A DNA stretch of 64,000 nt from an uncultured bacterium (GCA_949296355.1 CASFPS010000007.1:51908-115907); one strand, 5' to 3'. Positions 49,697 through 59,061 are shown, counted from the first letter of the stretch. Translations and numbers: made by a program. The notes: generated by a model not told the origin, from the letters alone.

Positions 49697-51377
49697 TTAA
49701 AGCAGCTGTAACGCAATAGACGGAGTCTGATTTGCTGTCGCAAGCAAAGTTGCGGAAGCCTGCTGCAGGATCTGATTTTTAATATAATCACTTGAAGCTT
49801 CAGCAATATCAGCGTCTTGAAGAGTTGAACGAGAGGAAGTAAGATTATCAATACTTACCCCTATAGTGTCCAGCGCTGATTCCAGACGGTTATATGCAGC
49901 ACCGTATTCTGTTTGTTTTGAAGTCACCTGTGCCAGCATATTATCCAATTTTGCAAGAGCCTTGCGCGCTGCCTCGGATGTTGAAACATTCAGAGCGGAT
50001 AATCTAAAATTAAACTCTGTATCAATAGATATTTGAGAGGAAACATCACTATGAATTCCAACCTGAAATACTATCTCTGTTTCTTCCTCTTCTAACACCA
50101 AGTTATATCCGGGGAGCTGATTGTTCATTTTTAGTTCCTCAATCTCAGCCGATGTTGCGCCGGTAATTCCGGATGTCGAGCCTTGCCCCGCTCCGGTGGT
50201 TGGTCGGGAGGTTTCAGTATTCCAATAGCTTGAAGTAACGGTACCTGTTTCATTAGAACCAGCTAACGCACCCACCTGAGAAGTTCCGGTAGCCTTACCT
50301 TCTGAAAAAGAATTTGACACGGTACTTGAAGAATTGTTATGCCCTACAAGACCTCCCACTCTGTTATCACCGGTGACATCACTCTGAGCGAATGAATAAT
50401 TTATTGAGGAATTAATTGTATTAAACCCTACAAGCCCGCCTACACGATAACTATCCCCTGACACATCTGCCATAGAGTAGCAGCTTTCTATTGAAGAATT
50501 ATTGGTATTATACCCCACAAGAGCCCCTATATCGCTATACCCTGATACGTTACCGGTTACATAACAATTTGTAATATTGCTGCTAAGACTATATCCGGCT
50601 AAAAGGGCAGAGTATCGTCTTCCTGTAACACTTGCATTCTCAATAGCAAGATCAGAAATCGTTGCATTCTGAATTTTTCCGAATAAACCATAATAATCAT
50701 AAGTATTATTATTCAAAAAAAAGATTCGAGACCGTGTATCCGTTTCCGTTAAACTCTCCTGTAAAAGGATCACTCAAATCCCCGATAGGCGTCCAGTTTT
50801 CTCCGGATAAATCAATGTCTCCCATAAGAATATATTTACCGCTTAAGTTATTATTAATTGCCTGAAGGTCATCTGCACTTGTAATAACAGTATAACCTTC
50901 CGCAATAGCTTCATCATAAGTAAGTGAATCAACATCCTGTATAAAATTGCTTCCTGATTCCTTAAATAATTTAATACCGTTGTATTCAGTATTAATCATC
51001 AGTCTGTCAATTTCATCAATTCTCTGGTTAAACTCTGCCTGTATTGCTCTTAAAGAATCCGTTCCGTAAGTACCGTTTGCTGCCTGTTCTGCCAGATCCC
51101 GCATTCTTTGTAAATGCGAAGTAATAAGACTCAAACTGTCAGATGCGGTAGTTAATAAATCCAAACCCATTGCTGTATTGTCCTGCGCAACACTGTATGA
51201 AGATAACTTGCTGGAATATTGAGTAACGATTGAATATCCTGCCGCGTTATCTTTTGCATGGTTAATCTTGTACCCTGTTGTCATTCTTTCAATAGCAGAA
51301 TTTAGTCTTGACGTAGATGACGTAAGACTTCTTTGCACAAGATTACTCAAAGAATTTGTGTTTAACGACAATATCAC
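49697..51377 (-). CDS. Flagellin with GLUG-repeat variable domain, frame interrupted at a T8 run
   Basis: The N-terminal frame (GTG 51377 to TAA 50709) carries the flagellin D0/D1 domain (NTNSLSNLVQRSL, NSAIERMTTGYKINHAKDNAAGYSI) and the start of an inserted domain (GKYILMGDIDLSGENWTPIGD). A second frame, to 49697, continues with about five GLUG-type repeats of 26 residues (VGGLVGFN, VGGLVGHN) and a normal C-terminal D1/D0 (LDTIGVSIDNLTSSRSTLQDADIA). The total span is 1681 nt, one more than a multiple of three. Deleting one T from the T8 run (plus-strand A8, 50715-50722) restores a 559-aa protein. SD AAGGA precedes the GTG. It could be phase-variable, slippage-dependent or a sequencing error. 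Confidence 0.9.
50715..50722. repeat. A8/T8 homopolymer at the flagellin frameshift
   Basis: The eight-base tract lies exactly where the two flagellin frames meet. The upstream frame stops two codons after it (GAA TAA). With seven T the downstream frame is joined; with eight it is not. Confidence 0.9.
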
Positions 51378-51391
51378 ATTTATACATCCTT

Positions 51392-51420
51392 ATATAAATA
51401 TTATATATTTTGTTTGTCAA
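51392..51420 (-). promoter_or_regulatory. Possible flagellin promoter
   Basis: On the minus strand TTGACA (51415-51420) is 17 nt from TTATAT (51392-51397). A perfect TATAAT lies at 51400-51405 but without a good -35. With the first arrangement the transcript would begin about 8 nt before the GTG and exclude the SD; with the second the SD is included. No FliA-type TAAA/GCCGATAA promoter is seen. Confidence 0.35.
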
Positions 51421-51467
51421 TCACTTTTGTTATTTGTGTTAAAATTGTAAAAAAACGGGAGATTAAA

Positions 51468-52748
51468 ATGATTAAATCAATTATACTGGCTGCCGGAAAA
51501 GGCACGAGAATAAAATCTGATATGCCGAAAGTTTTGCATACAATTTTTGATAAACCGCTTGTCGGTTATGTTATTGATGCTGTAAACAATACAGGGTTTG
51601 CGGATGAAAGTTTTGTAATCGTAGGACACAAAGCCGAACAGGTTGAAGAATATGTACACAATAATTACACTAATGCAAAGTGCATCCTGCAATCCCCGCA
51701 ATTGGGAACAGGACACGCTGTAAGTATGGCGCTTCCTTATCTGAAAGACTTTGGGGGAGAAGTTATTATTTTATGCGGAGATACTCCATTAATAACTACT
51801 GAAACCTTGAAAGAATTTATTGATTATCATAAAGAAAAAAACTCCGATATAACTGTTATGAGTGCTATTTTTGAGAATCCTTCTAATTATGGAAGAATAA
51901 TCAGAAAATCTGACGGTTCAGTAAATTCTATTGTAGAAGAAAAAGATGCAAATCCTGAGCAAAAAGCAGTTAAAGAAATTAATGCGGGAATTTATTGTAT
52001 CAACTGGGGCAAAGTAAAAGCAGCCTTTGCTGATTTGAAAAACAACAACGCTCAGGGGGAATACTATCTTACCGATATAATACAATGGGGAAATGAGCAT
52101 AATTTAGCCGTAAATGCGTACACGCTTTCCGATAATACAGAAATTTACGGTATAAATTCCAGAGCAAACCTTGCAGAAGCATCTAAGATATTGAATAACA
52201 GAACATTGAATAAACTTATGGCAGAAGGGGTTACTATAGTTGACCCGGCTGCAACCTGGATAAGTCCTGAGACAGAAATTGATTCTGATACTATAATTTA
52301 CCCGTCCTGTTATATTAACGGCAAAAATAAGATAGGAAAACATTGCAAAATCGGTCCTTTTGCCCACTTGAGAGGAGATGTTGTACTGGAGGATTATGTA
52401 AAAATCGGGAATTTTGTTGAAGTTAAGAAAACAACAATAAAATCACATACAAACGCCTGTCATTTAACTTACCTCGGCGACAGTGAAATCGGAGCTAACG
52501 TTAATATCGGTGCAGGAACGATTACAGCCAATTACAATCCTTTAACAAAAGTCAAGAGTAAAACTATTATAAAAGACAACGTAAAAATCGGCTCTAACTC
52601 CGTTCTTGTAGCTCCTATAACAATAGAAGAAGGAGCTAACGTAGGAGCGGTCGGAGTAATTACCAAAAACATTCCGGCTTGGGCATTAGCAATAACAAGA
52701 GCACCTTTAAAAATAATTGAAAACTGGGTTGCAAATCATAAGAAGTAA
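51468..52748 (+). CDS. glmU: Bifunctional UDP-GlcNAc pyrophosphorylase / GlcN-1-P acetyltransferase
   Basis: GlmU makes UDP-N-acetylglucosamine for peptidoglycan and lipopolysaccharide. The N-terminal uridylyltransferase motif is LAAGKGTRIKSDMPKVLH. The C-terminal left-handed beta-helix (hexapeptide repeats) contains KIGNFVEVKK, HLTYLGDSEIGANVNIGAGTITANY and the terminal PAWALAITRAP. I chose ATG 51468, which follows GGGAG; the longer frame has no RBS. The length is 426 aa. It is divergent from the flagellin gene. Confidence 0.97.
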   Translation: MIKSIILAAGKGTRIKSDMPKVLHTIFDKPLVGYVIDAVNNTGFADESFVIVGHKAEQVEEYVHNNYTNAKCILQSPQLGTGHAVSMALPYLKDFGGEVIILCGDTPLITTETLKEFIDYHKEKNSDITVMSAIFENPSNYGRIIRKSDGSVNSIVEEKDANPEQKAVKEINAGIYCINWGKVKAAFADLKNNNAQGEYYLTDIIQWGNEHNLAVNAYTLSDNTEIYGINSRANLAEASKILNNRTLNKLMAEGVTIVDPAATWISPETEIDSDTIIYPSCYINGKNKIGKHCKIGPFAHLRGDVVLEDYVKIGNFVEVKKTTIKSHTNACHLTYLGDSEIGANVNIGAGTITANYNPLTKVKSKTIIKDNVKIGSNSVLVAPITIEEGANVGAVGVITKNIPAWALAITRAPLKIIENWVANHKK

Positions 52749-52769
52749 GGCGGTTTTATTAGCTATTTA

Positions 52770-53453
52770 CTAATCGAAAAAACGATATTTTAGCAGCGCA
52801 ATAATTGCCTGCACGCCGTCTTTCCAGCCGATTTTCTTACCTTCTTCCGATTTGCGGGCGTTATAAGAAATAGGAACTTCCTGAAAACGTATATTTTTTT
52901 TCAGGACTTTTGCCGTTATTTCAGGTTCAAAGTCAAAACGGTTGGATTTTATTGATATTCCCTTTAAAACATCTGCACGGAATGCTTTATAGCAGGTTTC
53001 CATATCAGTCATATAAACTCCGTACAGAACACGCGTTAGAAAGGTTAAAAATAGATTTGCAAGATAGCTAAGCATTAAAAAGTTGCCGCTGTTTCTTGTA
53101 TCAGCAAGGCGGGAGCCGTAAACAACATCTGCTGTATCAGTTACTATTAAGTGTACAAGAGGTTTATAGTCCGCAGGATTATACTCAAGATCCGCATCCT
53201 GTATTATAATAATATCCCCTGTTGCAGCCCTTAAACCTGTTCTTAGAGCAGCGCCTTTGCCCATATTGCGCTGATGATATAAAACTTTATACGGAATTTT
53301 TTCATACAAATCTTTTGTCCCGTCTGTAGAACAATCATCAATCAATATTATTTCTTTTTCCAGACCAAAATCTACAAACTCAACCTGTTTCAAAATTTCA
53401 AGTAATAAATCTTTCTCATTATAAACAGGTATAAGTATTGATATCTTATTCAT
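52770..53453 (-). CDS. Family 2 glycosyltransferase (polyprenyl-phosphate sugar synthase type)
   Basis: This is a GT-A fold: [33 protein letters not shown], the [12 protein letters not shown] motif and the metal-binding QDADLEYNP, then GSRL. These match DPM1/GtrB-like enzymes that transfer glucose or mannose from a nucleotide sugar to a polyprenyl phosphate. It has no C-terminal membrane helices, so it is the short soluble form (227 aa). It is convergent with glmU. The acceptor is unknown. Confidence 0.92.
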   Translation of the reverse strand: MNKISILIPVYNEKDLLLEILKQVEFVDFGLEKEIILIDDCSTDGTKDLYEKIPYKVLYHQRNMGKGAALRTGLRAATGDIIIIQDADLEYNPADYKPLVHLIVTDTADVVYGSRLADTRNSGNFLMLSYLANLFLTFLTRVLYGVYMTDMETCYKAFRADVLKGISIKSNRFDFEPEITAKVLKKNIRFQEVPISYNARKSEEGKKIGWKDGVQAIIALLKYRFFD

Positions 53454-53564
53454 ATTTCCCCTTCTTTAAACCCTATTATATTATACACAAAAATGTTATG
53501 CTTGAAAATTATTGCAAAGTTCCATTACCCGTCAAATACATTTTCATCTCTGACCGCTATGGTC

Positions 53565-53656
53565 GTGTGGAGCTTGCTCCACACAGGGCAAATGGACTAT
53601 CACGCTTAGCGTTCTGCCAACCATCCCCCTGTGGGAGGGTCGAAATCTTTGATTTC
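53565..53656. repeat. REP-like hairpins at the start of the second repeat block
   Basis: GTGTGGAGCTTGCTCCACAC (53565-53584), an ACGCTTAGCGT palindrome (about 53602-53612) and GAAATCTTTGATTTC (53642-53656) follow each other. A GCCCTAAAGGGC palindrome is at about 53722. The block from 53454 to 54600 contains no convincing gene. Confidence 0.7.
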
Positions 53657-53768
53657 TGGGAGGGGTTTTATACAGACATTACGTTAATAATTTTAATGCC
53701 TAAAATTATCTTGGACAGTTGTGCCCTAAAGGGCGAGAAAATACATTAATTGAACAACAGCGCGTGTT

Positions 53769-53814
53769 CCTTCCCCAGCGTGGGAAGCGGATTGTCGGCA
53801 GAGAACGAAGGAGC
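53769..53814 (+). repeat. 47-bp direct repeat, copy 1
   Basis: It starts CCTTCCCCAGCGTGGGAAGC, then GGATTGTCGGCAGAG, ending GAAGGAGC. It matches 53994-54040 with about 85-90% identity. A CTTTGC-GGGA-GCAAAG hairpin follows. Confidence 0.75.
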
Positions 53815-53993
53815 TTTGCGGGAGCAAAGTCCGTAGACTCGTTTATCGCCGGCAACCAAGCAGGTTAGGATGGGTGCTGATGCTTTTGGGACTATTATTA
53901 TCACCCTCTCCGACTCTCCCTCATTCAGGGAGAGAGGCGCGGCAGCGCTCTTCTGGCGCTGAATAGATGCTTGTTGAACCTCGCTAGCGCATT

Positions 53994-54040
53994 CCTTCCC
54001 CAAATCGGGGAAGCGGATTGCCGGCAGAGAGCAAAGGAGC
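53994..54040 (+). repeat. 47-bp direct repeat, copy 2
   Basis: It starts CCTTCCCCAAATCGGGGAAG, then CGGATTGCCGGCAGAG, ending AAAGGAGC. The differences from copy 1 preserve the internal TTCCCC/GGGGAA-type hairpin. Confidence 0.75.
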
Positions 54041-54051
54041 AATTAAAAACA

Positions 54052-54120
54052 GTAGGTTGGGTGAAACCCAACAATAACAGTATGGATTGCCACGAAAATC
54101 AAAGATTTTCTCGCAATGAC
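54052..54120 (+). repeat. REP-like hairpin joined to a half MITE-like element
   Basis: GTAGGTTGGGTGAAACCCAA (from 54052) is followed by GGATTGCC (54084) and the GAAAATC-AAA-GATTTTC hairpin, ending CTCGCAATGAC at 54120. The right half is nearly the same as 42638-42675, but no left end is present, so this is a solo end. Confidence 0.75.
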
Positions 54121-54321
54121 TCTATACTAATGCGCATCCTTCGCCCGATAATCGCGCTAACCCTCTCCTACGGGGAGGGTTAGCGAGGGGGTGGAACTTA
54201 TATAAGCAAGCTTGTACCCCACCCGCATTTGTAGCTCGCTTACGCTCACACAACTGCGACCACCCCGATTGGAGAGGTGAGCGAGTTTTTTGAACGCGGC
54301 AAACATCAAACATCAGCACGT

Positions 54322-54380
54322 ATCCCCTCACCCGCATCCGTAGCTTTCGCACGGCTCAAGCACGGCTGCTCCCTCTCCCA
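54322..54380 (-). repeat. Inverted copy of the repeat at 27878-27935
   Basis: Read on the minus strand it gives GAGAGGGAGCAG, the TGCTTGAGC core, GTGCGAAAGCTAC and GATGCGGGTGAGGGG. It differs at only a few positions from the copy 26 kb away. Confidence 0.7.
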
Positions 54381-54432
54381 CAAGGGGGCGAGGGGTTATG
54401 ACGCAAAGCTTGTAGCCCCCACTTACCAACCG

Positions 54433-54536
54433 ATTCATTTACCCCTGCAATGACAAAGCTCCTGTAGTCTCCACTTACCGACCAATTCATTTACCCCTGC
54501 AATGACAAAGCTCCTGTAGTCTCCACTTACAAACCA
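54433..54536 (+). repeat. 52-bp tandem repeat, two full copies plus partials
   Basis: ATTCATTTACCCCTGCAATG begins at 54433 and again at 54485. Each copy continues through GACAAAGCTCCTGTAGTCTC and CACTTAC. A degenerate partial copy precedes (from about 54398) and an ACATTTCCCC remnant follows at 54540. Confidence 0.8.
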
Positions 54537-54605
54537 ATACATTTCCCCCCCCTTTGCCAAAAATCCTATTTTATTATATGATAGTACATAACAAGAGAGG
54601 GTGAA

Positions 54606-56276
54606 ATGACTTTAGAGAATTTCATTTATGAGTCAGTTTCAGAAATACTCAACGGCGGGTATGAAGAAGTAAAAAACAGTATAGAAAAACATAAAGAGAT
54701 TTACAAAGACGATACGGCTATATGCTATAGTATGCTTGCTCTTGCTGCATTTTTAAAGCAAGATAACACCAGATTCTATCAGTTTATGAATGATGCCGTA
54801 TTTCTCGTAGAACAGTCTAAAGATCCTGTTACCCATATACTGCATGAAATGGTTCTGGGGTATATTAATTTTACCGAAAAAAATACGACATTGTATGCTA
54901 TAAATTACAATCAGGCGCGTAAATTATCAATCAAGAACCAGAAAACAGATTTTTTTGAAAGATTAAATGCGCTTTTAAAATGCCCGCCGATTACACATTA
55001 TAATAACAACCACAATCAGACAAAAGACCCTCTGATTGCACTTGTAAACATCGGGCAGGCAGTTGCGGCGGAAAAAAATATTGATTTGTTAATCAAAAAG
55101 ATTGCAGAAGAGACAAAAACCGCGCTTAATGCCGACAGATGCACGGTTTATATGTATGATAAAGAGCATAATGAGCTTTATTCCAAAGTTGCAACCGGAC
55201 TTGATACAAAAGAGTTAAGAATTCCGGCAGACAAAGGGCTGGCAGGGCATGTTCTGCATACGGGCGAGACTATTAACATCAAAGATGCGTATAAAGACAA
55301 GAGGTTTAACCCTGATGTTGATAAAAAAACAGGGTACAGGACAAAAACAATTCTTTGTATGCCAATAAAGAACTTTAATCAGGAAATAATCGGTGTTTTC
55401 CAGGTTCTTAATAAGTTTGATGAATACTTTACGCCGGATGATGAGGATTTGCTGGTTGCAATAGCCTCAAGCGCCGGTATATCACTGGAAAATGCCCAGT
55501 TATTCGAAAGACAGAGAAAACTTCTTGAAGAGCAGAAAGTTGTTCTGGACAGCTTCATTGAAACACTTGCAACCTCTATTGATGCAAGAGATAAGATTAC
55601 TTCCGGTCATTCTTCGAGGGTTAAAATGTATTCTTCCCTGATTGCACAAGAATTCGGGATGGAGAAGAAAGACATTTATATTCTGGAAAAAGCTGCAGCG
55701 CTTCACGATATCGGTAAAATCGGGATTAAAGATTCCGTTCTGCAAAAAGAAGGCAAGCTTACGCCGGAGGAGTACAAGCACATTCAGCAGCATGTGGAAA
55801 TCACTCATCACATTCTTGAAAAAATTCATATGTCTAAAGATTTTCAGCAAATCACCGAGATTGCCTGCTCTCACCACGAAAAATACGACGGAACAGGATA
55901 CTATAGACACTTAAAAGGAGAAGAAATCCCGTTCGGCGGCAGGATTCTTGCAGTTTCTGACGTATTTGACGCAATTACATCAAAAAGGCATTACCGTGAC
56001 AAAATGCCTATTGAAAAAGTTATTGATATTATTAAAAACGGCGCCGGCAGCCATTTTGACCCGAATGTTGTAGACAAATTTTTATCAATAAAACTTAACA
56101 AAATAGTAGGAGTATTTAATACAGAAAACCACATGGAAATTGATAAAGAGGATTTGATTACACTGGAAAAATACAACCTACTTGATTTATATTACTCAAT
56201 AGTAAATAATTGTAGTAACAAGTTATTACAGGTCTTTAATAAATATTACGTAGGTGTAGATTTAGAGCATGAGTAA
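54606..56276 (+). CDS. GAF-domain HD-GYP-type phosphodiesterase, 556 aa
   Basis: The N-terminal 140 residues are helical (TPR-like). A GAF domain spans about 145-300 (RCTVYMYDKEHNELYSKVATGL, PADKGLAGHVLHTGE). An HD-GYP domain spans about 313-500, with the catalytic HDIGKIGI (H367, D368) and HHEKYDGTGY. HD-GYP proteins hydrolyse cyclic di-GMP or cyclic GMP-AMP. The GYP motif reads GYY (431-433), so specificity or the partner interface may differ. GAGAGGGTG precedes the ATG. The next gene overlaps its end by 8 nt, starting an operon of signalling genes. Confidence 0.9.
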   Translation: MTLENFIYESVSEILNGGYEEVKNSIEKHKEIYKDDTAICYSMLALAAFLKQDNTRFYQFMNDAVFLVEQSKDPVTHILHEMVLGYINFTEKNTTLYAINYNQARKLSIKNQKTDFFERLNALLKCPPITHYNNNHNQTKDPLIALVNIGQAVAAEKNIDLLIKKIAEETKTALNADRCTVYMYDKEHNELYSKVATGLDTKELRIPADKGLAGHVLHTGETINIKDAYKDKRFNPDVDKKTGYRTKTILCMPIKNFNQEIIGVFQVLNKFDEYFTPDDEDLLVAIASSAGISLENAQLFERQRKLLEEQKVVLDSFIETLATSIDARDKITSGHSSRVKMYSSLIAQEFGMEKKDIYILEKAAALHDIGKIGIKDSVLQKEGKLTPEEYKHIQQHVEITHHILEKIHMSKDFQQITEIACSHHEKYDGTGYYRHLKGEEIPFGGRILAVSDVFDAITSKRHYRDKMPIEKVIDIIKNGAGSHFDPNVVDKFLSIKLNKIVGVFNTENHMEIDKEDLITLEKYNLLDLYYSIVNNCSNKLLQVFNKYYVGVDLEHE

Positions 56277-57786
56277 AGTATTCAGAAAATTACTTATATC
56301 AACATTAATACTGGCTTCTGTTACGGCTTGCCGGGCAGAAGAGGTTAAGCAGCTCAAAGTTAAGGCTGAAACCAATGTTGCCAATATGGATATGGTGATA
56401 AAAGATAATTTTGTGAAGTCAAAATACGCTTCTGCGGAAAACAGATTTGCCCAGAATAATATAAAAGCTTCTTATGACGATTTTAATGATTTAATACAAA
56501 GAGCTTCACACGACGATTATGTTTTTCTTGTTTACGGAATGAAAATGGCAGAATACGGCTTTTTTGATTTGTCCGATGCATTAATAAAAAAGCTTGATAA
56601 TAATATTTTTACTTCATCATACGTAAAAGACATAAGAAAATATTATTACCCTTCTGCAATGGTTAACCCGAAAGATATTATATATTTAGCAGACGCATAT
56701 TCAAACATAATGTATAACAATATGGCTATTGAGACGACTTCGGAACTCCTCAACAGCAATCAGGCAAGTGAGAGCGACTATAAGAATTATTTAATTTCTT
56801 TAGGGTATTATAAGTCCAACAATCTCCAGCAGGCTTTGAAATATATTAACAACGCAATTGTGGAAAATGATACAAATATAAATTATTTATCATTAAAAGC
56901 CAAGGTTTTAGCAGATTTGAATAAGCCGAAGCAGGCTTTAAAAGTTCTTGATAAAATCAAGAAAACAGAATTTGCAACCGTAGATTTTCAAAATAAAGTA
57001 AGGTCTGTTGAAGAATACATTTTATACAAAACTTCAAAAGACGAGCCTTTGAAGGATTATCACCTTGCTTATTACTATCATCTGCAAGGCAAAAGCCTTC
57101 TTGCAACTAAAGTCCTTCAAGCTTCAGTCTTGCAGGCAAAGCAGTACAGTCCTATGATTTTCTCACTTTTAGGCAAAATCTATTATGAAAACGACGAGTC
57201 ACTAAAAGCGCAGGAATTTGCTTCACGCGCATTCAGAGAAGATAAGAATAATTATCTTGCGGCAATCACGCTTGCTGACATAAGTTACGATAACAGAAAA
57301 TTTGAAGATGCTTTAAAATATTATAAAAAAGCTCAGAAATTAACAAAGGATGCAGAACCTGATGTCGGGGTCGCTAAAACATACCTTGCATTAGAAAAAG
57401 ATAAAAAATCACAAAAACTTTACGAAAAACTTCTAAAAAAACATAATACAAATGAAGAACTCCTGGTGGAATCACTGCAGGTGTTCCCTCAAAAAGCGGA
57501 TTATTATCTGCCGAAAGTTGCCTCAATTGATATTTCTAATAATGATATCTGGCTTGGCTTAGCTAATCTTGCGATTAGAGATAACAACTTTAATATGGCT
57601 GCAACATACTTAAACAACTCATATTATATTGACGCAAATAACTTTAAATATTATTATTACCTGAGCCTTGTACTCAGAGCAAAAGGGGACATAGAACTTG
57701 CTAATCAGTCTTTAATCAGGTGCTCCAGATTAAATTCTGATTATGCAGCAGACGTAAATCCGGGGCATAGTGTGTATGAAGAGTAG
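56269..57786 (+). CDS. TPR-repeat lipoprotein, 505 aa
   Basis: The N-terminus is a signal peptide ending in a lipobox, ASVTAC (Cys at about 21), so the protein is probably anchored by lipid to a membrane. The rest is a chain of TPR-like helix pairs, clearest at about 190-235 and 300-390 (NYLAAITLADISYDNRKFEDALKYYKKAQKL). It overlaps the HD-GYP gene by 8 nt and the response-regulator gene by 11 nt, implying coupled translation. A scaffold or sensor-partner role in the envelope is plausible. Confidence 0.85.
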   Translation: MSKVFRKLLISTLILASVTACRAEEVKQLKVKAETNVANMDMVIKDNFVKSKYASAENRFAQNNIKASYDDFNDLIQRASHDDYVFLVYGMKMAEYGFFDLSDALIKKLDNNIFTSSYVKDIRKYYYPSAMVNPKDIIYLADAYSNIMYNNMAIETTSELLNSNQASESDYKNYLISLGYYKSNNLQQALKYINNAIVENDTNINYLSLKAKVLADLNKPKQALKVLDKIKKTEFATVDFQNKVRSVEEYILYKTSKDEPLKDYHLAYYYHLQGKSLLATKVLQASVLQAKQYSPMIFSLLGKIYYENDESLKAQEFASRAFREDKNNYLAAITLADISYDNRKFEDALKYYKKAQKLTKDAEPDVGVAKTYLALEKDKKSQKLYEKLLKKHNTNEELLVESLQVFPQKADYYLPKVASIDISNNDIWLGLANLAIRDNNFNMAATYLNNSYYIDANNFKYYYYLSLVLRAKGDIELANQSLIRCSRLNSDYAADVNPGHSVYEE

Positions 57787-58423
57787 TATTTTAATTATTG
57801 AAGATCATGAACTAACAAGATTCGGACTCAAAACCGCGTTTGAGTCATGCGAATTTGTAGACAAAATTTATGAAGCAGAGTCAGCCGAAAAAGGTTTAGA
57901 AATTGCTGCTTCTAATGATGTAAATTTAATCATTATGGACTTAGGACTTCCGGGTATGAACGGAATAGAGGCAACGAGACAAATTAAGGACATGAATAAA
58001 GATATAAAAATAGTTGTCCTGACTTCTCACAACGATGAACAGGAAGTTCTAAACAGTCTTAAAGCCGGCGCAAACGCCTATTGTTCAAAGGAAATTAACC
58101 CTAAAAGACTTATTCAGGTTGTGCAATCAGTTCTTGACGGAGCAGCATGGTTTGACCCTTCAATTTCCCATATTGTGCTTGAAGCTGCAACAAAATCGCA
58201 GGAGGCAGCACTGCCTAAACCTGAAAAAAATTACGGTCTGACATCACGTGAGACCCAGATTTTAAAACTTATAACAGAAGGATACAGCAATATTGAAATA
58301 GCAAAAGAGCTTTTTGTAAGTATTAATACAACAAAAGCCCATGTTGCGAGCATATTGCAAAAACTTGAAGTAGATGATAGACTACAAGCAGCACTAAAAG
58401 CATTAAAAGAAAGATTGGTATAA
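57776..58423 (+). CDS. NarL/FixJ-type response regulator
   Basis: The receiver domain (residues 1-120) has IIEDHELTRFG, the phosphoacceptor in LIIMDLGLPGMNG and the conserved Lys in NAYCSKE. The C-terminal LuxR-type helix-turn-helix is LTSRETQILKLITEGYSNIEIAKELFVS, then INTTKAHVASILQKL. I chose ATG 57776 over the frame opening at 57770. Its stop overlaps the next start (TAATGG). No histidine kinase lies in the operon, so the phosphodonor is elsewhere. Confidence 0.94.
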   Translation: MKSSILIIEDHELTRFGLKTAFESCEFVDKIYEAESAEKGLEIAASNDVNLIIMDLGLPGMNGIEATRQIKDMNKDIKIVVLTSHNDEQEVLNSLKAGANAYCSKEINPKRLIQVVQSVLDGAAWFDPSISHIVLEAATKSQEAALPKPEKNYGLTSRETQILKLITEGYSNIEIAKELFVSINTTKAHVASILQKLEVDDRLQAALKALKERLV

Positions 58424-59046
58424 TGGACGGAATAGCTTCAATACTTGTCGTAGACGATAATCCAAAGTTTTTAGCCGATGCACTCCCTATGTACGGTTAT
58501 AATGTAACAGTGGCTAAAGACGGGCTGGAAGCTTTGAAGATTCTGGATAAAGAACAGGGTTTTGATATAATCCTGCTTGATGTAATGATGCCGAATATGG
58601 ACGGCTGGGACACTTTAAAAGCCATAAGAACAAACAAAAAGATAAAATATATTCCGGTAATCATGATTACAGCAGTAAGTGAGGATCAAAAAATTGTATC
58701 CGGACTTAAAATCGGGGCTGATGATTATATTGTAAAACCGTTTATTCTGCCAAACCTGCTTGCAAGAATTGAAGCAGTATTAAGACGATGCAGATGGCAA
58801 AGTGAGTCTGCCCAGAAAACAAGCGTAAGCCTTAATAAGGACGTTAATATAGATCTTCTTACACCAAAAGAAAAAGAAGTTCTGGAGCTTCTTGCAAAAG
58901 GTGCCAGCAATCAGCAGATTGCAGATAAATTGTGCGTAAGAGATGTTACTGTTAAAACACACCTGAACAGTATTTTTAAAAAACTTAAAGTTGCAAACAG
59001 AACTCAGGCTGTGCTGCTTGCAATGCAGATAAATTTAGTCAGCTAA
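58423..59046 (+). CDS. Response regulator with LuxR-type output domain
   Basis: The receiver (residues 5-125) has LVVDDNPKFLADAL, the phosphorylation site in IILLDVMMPNMDGWD and the KPF switch motif, more like OmpR/CheY receivers than NarL. The C-terminal helix-turn-helix is LTPKEKEVLELLAKGASNQQIADKLCV, then VKTHLNSIFKKL. Translation is coupled to the preceding regulator by a one-base stop/start overlap. Two different receivers on similar output domains suggest paired or branching signal input. Confidence 0.94.
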   Translation: MDGIASILVVDDNPKFLADALPMYGYNVTVAKDGLEALKILDKEQGFDIILLDVMMPNMDGWDTLKAIRTNKKIKYIPVIMITAVSEDQKIVSGLKIGADDYIVKPFILPNLLARIEAVLRRCRWQSESAQKTSVSLNKDVNIDLLTPKEKEVLELLAKGASNQQIADKLCVRDVTVKTHLNSIFKKLKVANRTQAVLLAMQINLVS

Positions 59047-59061
59047 TATAGGAGTCAGTTA

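Noticed and set aside
53438-54352. ORFs of 70-103 codons on both strands in the second repeat block
   Set aside because: They read through REP-like hairpins and the 47-bp direct repeats, with no ribosome-binding sites or recognisable protein features.
54398-54550. CRISPR array
   Set aside because: The 52-bp units are directly adjacent without unique spacers, and there are only about two copies and no cas genes.
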